NCBI GenBank assembly: GCA_025655595.1
Contig: JAHXIO010000005.1
Coordinates: 496,001-560,000, forward strand
Source: Candidatus Thiodiazotropha sp. (ex Monitilora ramsayi)
GTDB lineage: Bacteria > Pseudomonadota > Gammaproteobacteria > Chromatiales > Chromatiaceae
Direction: 5' to 3'
DNA length: 64,000 nt
Part shown: piece after piece, positions 61,842 to 64,000 of the stretch
How positions within the stretch are numbered: the first letter of the stretch is position 1
Layout of the letters: each line of letters opens with the position of its first letter
Notes under the pieces: generated by a model
What the model was told of the DNA's origin: nothing
Seen by the model: only the letters and a program-made list of their open reading frames with translations
Databases searched by the model: none
Translations under genes and position numbers: made by a program

Positions 61842-62197
61842 TCTGTCAGGATTGGCATGGATGGTGGAAGGTTGTTCCTTCACATGGAAGTTTAGTCAGT
61901 AGATTCCTCTCTGGTTCAATTATTGTTATATCTCTTAAATATCCTTTATTAAGTAAGAGAATTACCTTTATACTTAACCCGGTAAGCTCGGAGTATGTCT
62001 AGGTAAGTATGGATTGCTTTTCTTGTTCTTCCCGTCATGGTGTCAATCTCAGTCCATAGCTAGCTATCGCAAAGCCATTTCGTGCTTTGGCGAGTGTTAT
62101 CGACCGTGTCATGGGCGCCAGCGACTTGATTGGAGCTTGCTTCTTTATTTTGGGTTGTATGACCTTGGGGTTTTTATCGTATTAAGGAATATGGACT
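61842..62197. other. Intergenic region
   Basis: 356 bp, A+T-rich, upstream of the propeller gene. It contains a 12-bp palindrome, ATAGCTAGCTAT, near 62056 and no supported gene. Confidence 0.4.
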
Positions 62198-63295
62198 ATG
62201 GATACAAATAACACTATGGGATCAAAAATCTTAAATGTCAGCGTGCTGGTTCTCTTGTTGCTGCTGTTCTCTGCAGGCGTATCTGCGGAGAATCGATGGA
62301 TAAACGGGACGCATAGTCAAGATCTCGGGATGGTAATGAGTGATGAGATTCGGCCTCGAATCTACCTAGCTGACTCAGCGAATGGAGAGTTGGTTGTCAT
62401 AGATTCTGTGACTGAGGCGGTTACACACCGTTTTACGGTGGACGGTTCGATCACGGATATGGCGCTCAGTAAAGATCATAGATGGTTGGATGTGGTTGCA
62501 AACGGAACGGTGTTTCGCATTGACCTGAATAAGCTGAAGATCAACCGGACATACAATATTCCCGTGGGGGAAGGCGGTAAGTCCGTTCGGTCTGTTGCGT
62601 TCAATAGCAGAAATCAAATATATGCCGTCTCACTCTACGGCAGTTCGCAATATGACATGAGAAGTGAGATCTATCTCCTGAATTGGGCAGGTAGTAAAGT
62701 CATCAAGTCATTTGGCGCAGATTCGGGTCCGAATTTTTATAAGGGAATGCTAAAGACTGATCTGACCGGTACGGTGCTCTATGTGGGTGAACAGGGGCTA
62801 TCGCCGCTTTCCATCCATAAGTTCGATGTCCTGAATCCAAAAGCGCCGGTCTATTTGGGTAAAAACGGCCATGGTGCTCTGGGGTCGAATTTAAGGGATT
62901 TCGCAATCTCTCCGCGCTATAACGAACTATACATCGCTTCCGGCTCGCCATATGGTATCCAATCGGTCGATGCGGATACTCTCCAACAGTTGGTTGTGAA
63001 TAATACCGGCCCTTACCCTGCTGGAACGTCAACAAGTCCTCTGGGTGACAAAATATACGGCATTCCCTCTAGTCCATATAATAACAAGCTGTATGAGTTT
63101 GACGCTAAGACGGATATCTTACTCAATGAATACGCATTGCTTTCTAATGTGCATAATGGAAAAGCGATGCCTAGAGGGATTGCAATTGATGCCTACGGGG
63201 AAAAGGCTTTTGTCGTTCACGGTGATGATCATCCCTCTTATGCTTCGATGGAGCTACAGGTCATCGATCTAAATCAGCAGTTGTGTGGGAATTGA
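62198..63295 (+). CDS. Secreted YncE-like beta-propeller protein
   Basis: 365 aa with a signal peptide (hydrophobic ILNVSVLVLLLLLFSAGV, cleavage near SAE). Repeated blades such as RIYLADSANGELVVIDSVTEAVTHRFTVDGSITDMALSKDHRWLDVV, and YIASGSPYGIQSVDADTLQQLVVNNTG match YncE/40-residue YVTN propellers. It is probably a periplasmic or secreted binding or structural protein; the ligand is unknown. It starts after a TAAGGAA site and ends before a clear terminator. Confidence 0.78.
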   Translation: MDTNNTMGSKILNVSVLVLLLLLFSAGVSAENRWINGTHSQDLGMVMSDEIRPRIYLADSANGELVVIDSVTEAVTHRFTVDGSITDMALSKDHRWLDVVANGTVFRIDLNKLKINRTYNIPVGEGGKSVRSVAFNSRNQIYAVSLYGSSQYDMRSEIYLLNWAGSKVIKSFGADSGPNFYKGMLKTDLTGTVLYVGEQGLSPLSIHKFDVLNPKAPVYLGKNGHGALGSNLRDFAISPRYNELYIASGSPYGIQSVDADTLQQLVVNNTGPYPAGTSTSPLGDKIYGIPSSPYNNKLYEFDAKTDILLNEYALLSNVHNGKAMPRGIAIDAYGEKAFVVHGDDHPSYASMELQVIDLNQQLCGN

Positions 63296-63645
63296 TAAGG
63301 TTAGGATTATCCACCCTATTGGGTGCCTGAATCTGATTCTTCTATATTCAGGTTGATAGTAGGGAGTCTGATTAATATACCGGAGTCTGCAGGGCTCCGG
63401 TTTTTTTGCCTGTTATATGGCTGGAATGATTTTCAGGGCTATGAAGTTATCAGTCACTGGTCGTGTCAATTCCCCGTAAGACGATGGAGGGAATTTTAGG
63501 CAGGGACAGGTTAAAGCTGTCTGTATTTAAGGTGAACTTGCATCAGTCTACAGGCCAATAGCATCCTTGATAACTTCAGATGCAATCCAGAGTGCCGAAT
63601 AACCTTTTTACGGATTAAATTGGAACTGTGCCGGAAGGAGAAGCA
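63296..63645. other. Intergenic region, terminator and promoter of the HMG-CoA reductase gene
   Basis: 350 bp. It contains the terminator at 63380-63407 and then the leader of the last gene. No other feature seen. Confidence 0.5.
63380..63407 (+). terminator. Rho-independent terminator of the propeller gene
   Basis: CCGGAG TCTGCAGGG CTCCGG followed by seven T bases. Confidence 0.9.
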
Positions 63646-64000
63646 ATGGCTATTCCGTATATACATGCCAACACCTACCTTGAATATCTGTTGAAGGAGC
63701 GCAGCCAGGAGGAGCTCGGCGAGGCAATGCGACCCAAGCCGGAGGTCGATGCCGCACCGCGTATTCCCCGCGACCATCGCATCAGCCAGAAGATGGTGGA
63801 GAAGCGCTGGTCGCTCTTTACGGATGTCCCGCAGGCCCGTGAGCAGTTGCTCGATCCGGTGACGGAGGCGGGGATGGAGGCCTATCAACGGAATATCGAG
63901 AATTTTATCGGCACGGTAAAAGTGCCGGTGGGTATTGCCGGTCCCCTTCGTGTAAACGGCCTCTTCGCCCAGGGCGATTACTATGTGCCGCTGGCCACCA
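63646..64000 (+). CDS. Hydroxymethylglutaryl-CoA reductase (3' partial)
   Basis: The first 118 codons are present; the gene runs off the window. AAGGAGAAGCA precedes the ATG. After a ~60-residue N-terminal extension the sequence reads MEAYQRNIENFIGTVKVPVGIAGPLRVNGLFAQGDYYVPLATT, the ENxIGxxxxPxGxAGPL motif of HMG-CoA reductases. The enzyme makes mevalonate from HMG-CoA with NAD(P)H, or runs in reverse in mevalonate users. It is unusual in gammaproteobacteria, which mostly make isoprenoids by the MEP route. Confidence 0.85.
   Translation, partial: MAIPYIHANTYLEYLLKERSQEELGEAMRPKPEVDAAPRIPRDHRISQKMVEKRWSLFTDVPQAREQLLDPVTEAGMEAYQRNIENFIGTVKVPVGIAGPLRVNGLFAQGDYYVPLAT

Overview
This window looks like a chromosomal segment of a facultatively anaerobic gammaproteobacterium, probably from a sulfur-oxidising lineage. 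The inference rests on a complete respiratory nitrate reductase operon with a NarX/NarL sensor pair, DsrC-like and DsrE-like proteins, a cytochrome c'-like protein, a PrkA/YeaH/SpoVR operon, and protein sequences that resemble Chromatiales-type gammaproteobacteria. The species cannot be named from the sequence alone. No tRNA, rRNA, CRISPR array or prophage was found.

Layout. 1-6640: a CrbS/CbrA-like transporter-histidine kinase (5' end cut by the window), a membrane PAS/pseudo-kinase fused to a DnaQ-type exonuclease, a single-domain response regulator and a CBS/DUF294 nucleotidyltransferase; together these resemble the acetate-switch signalling cluster. 6640-12740: a DsbA-like thioredoxin, a large MopE-type repeat protein with a CxxCH motif, and an SBBP beta-propeller protein. 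12740-24330: a frameshifted copy of a PDZ domain, a secreted DsrE-like protein, the spoVR-yeaH-prkA stress operon, a DUF4124 protein, and a TolB-like propeller coupled to a very large M1-M28-PDZ peptidase. 24630-34340: a P2-type cation ATPase, SixA, and a double-length UvrA. 34650-40490: a TetR regulator with twin operators and a membrane protein, then an OmpR/EnvZ-type two-component system divergent from a cytochrome c'-like gene, a barrel transporter and a DUF2892 protein.

40690-54330 is the anaerobic nitrate respiration block: narXL divergent from narK1-narK2-narGHJI, followed by a cysteine-free DsrC-family protein and an SlyD-type prolyl isomerase. A symmetric FNR/Anr box lies upstream of narK1. 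54640-58900: a PAS-PAS-AAA+ sigma-54 activator followed by an inverted repeat and a good -24/-12 promoter that should drive ccoG, a NorE/CoxIII-like gene and a small CoxIV/NorF-like gene. 58890-61850 is decayed: around an intact dicarboxylate symporter lie pieces of a TAXI-TRAP binding protein, a permease, a TSUP exporter, an IS91-type transposase, and a chimera of a Tat-secreted caspase-like protein with the 3' end of the slyD-like gene. 62190-64000: a YncE-like propeller protein, a strong terminator, and the start of an HMG-CoA reductase gene.

The genes fit an organism that respires nitrate under low oxygen, must handle nitric oxide and nitrosative stress, takes up organic acids, and has a rich set of secreted repeat proteins and peptidases. 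The most interesting items are the membrane pseudo-kinase/exonuclease fusion, the Cys-less DsrC protein with its prolyl isomerase in the nar operon, the self-contained sigma-54 regulatory unit, and the duplicated fragments (PDZ, slyD 3' end) that record local rearrangements.
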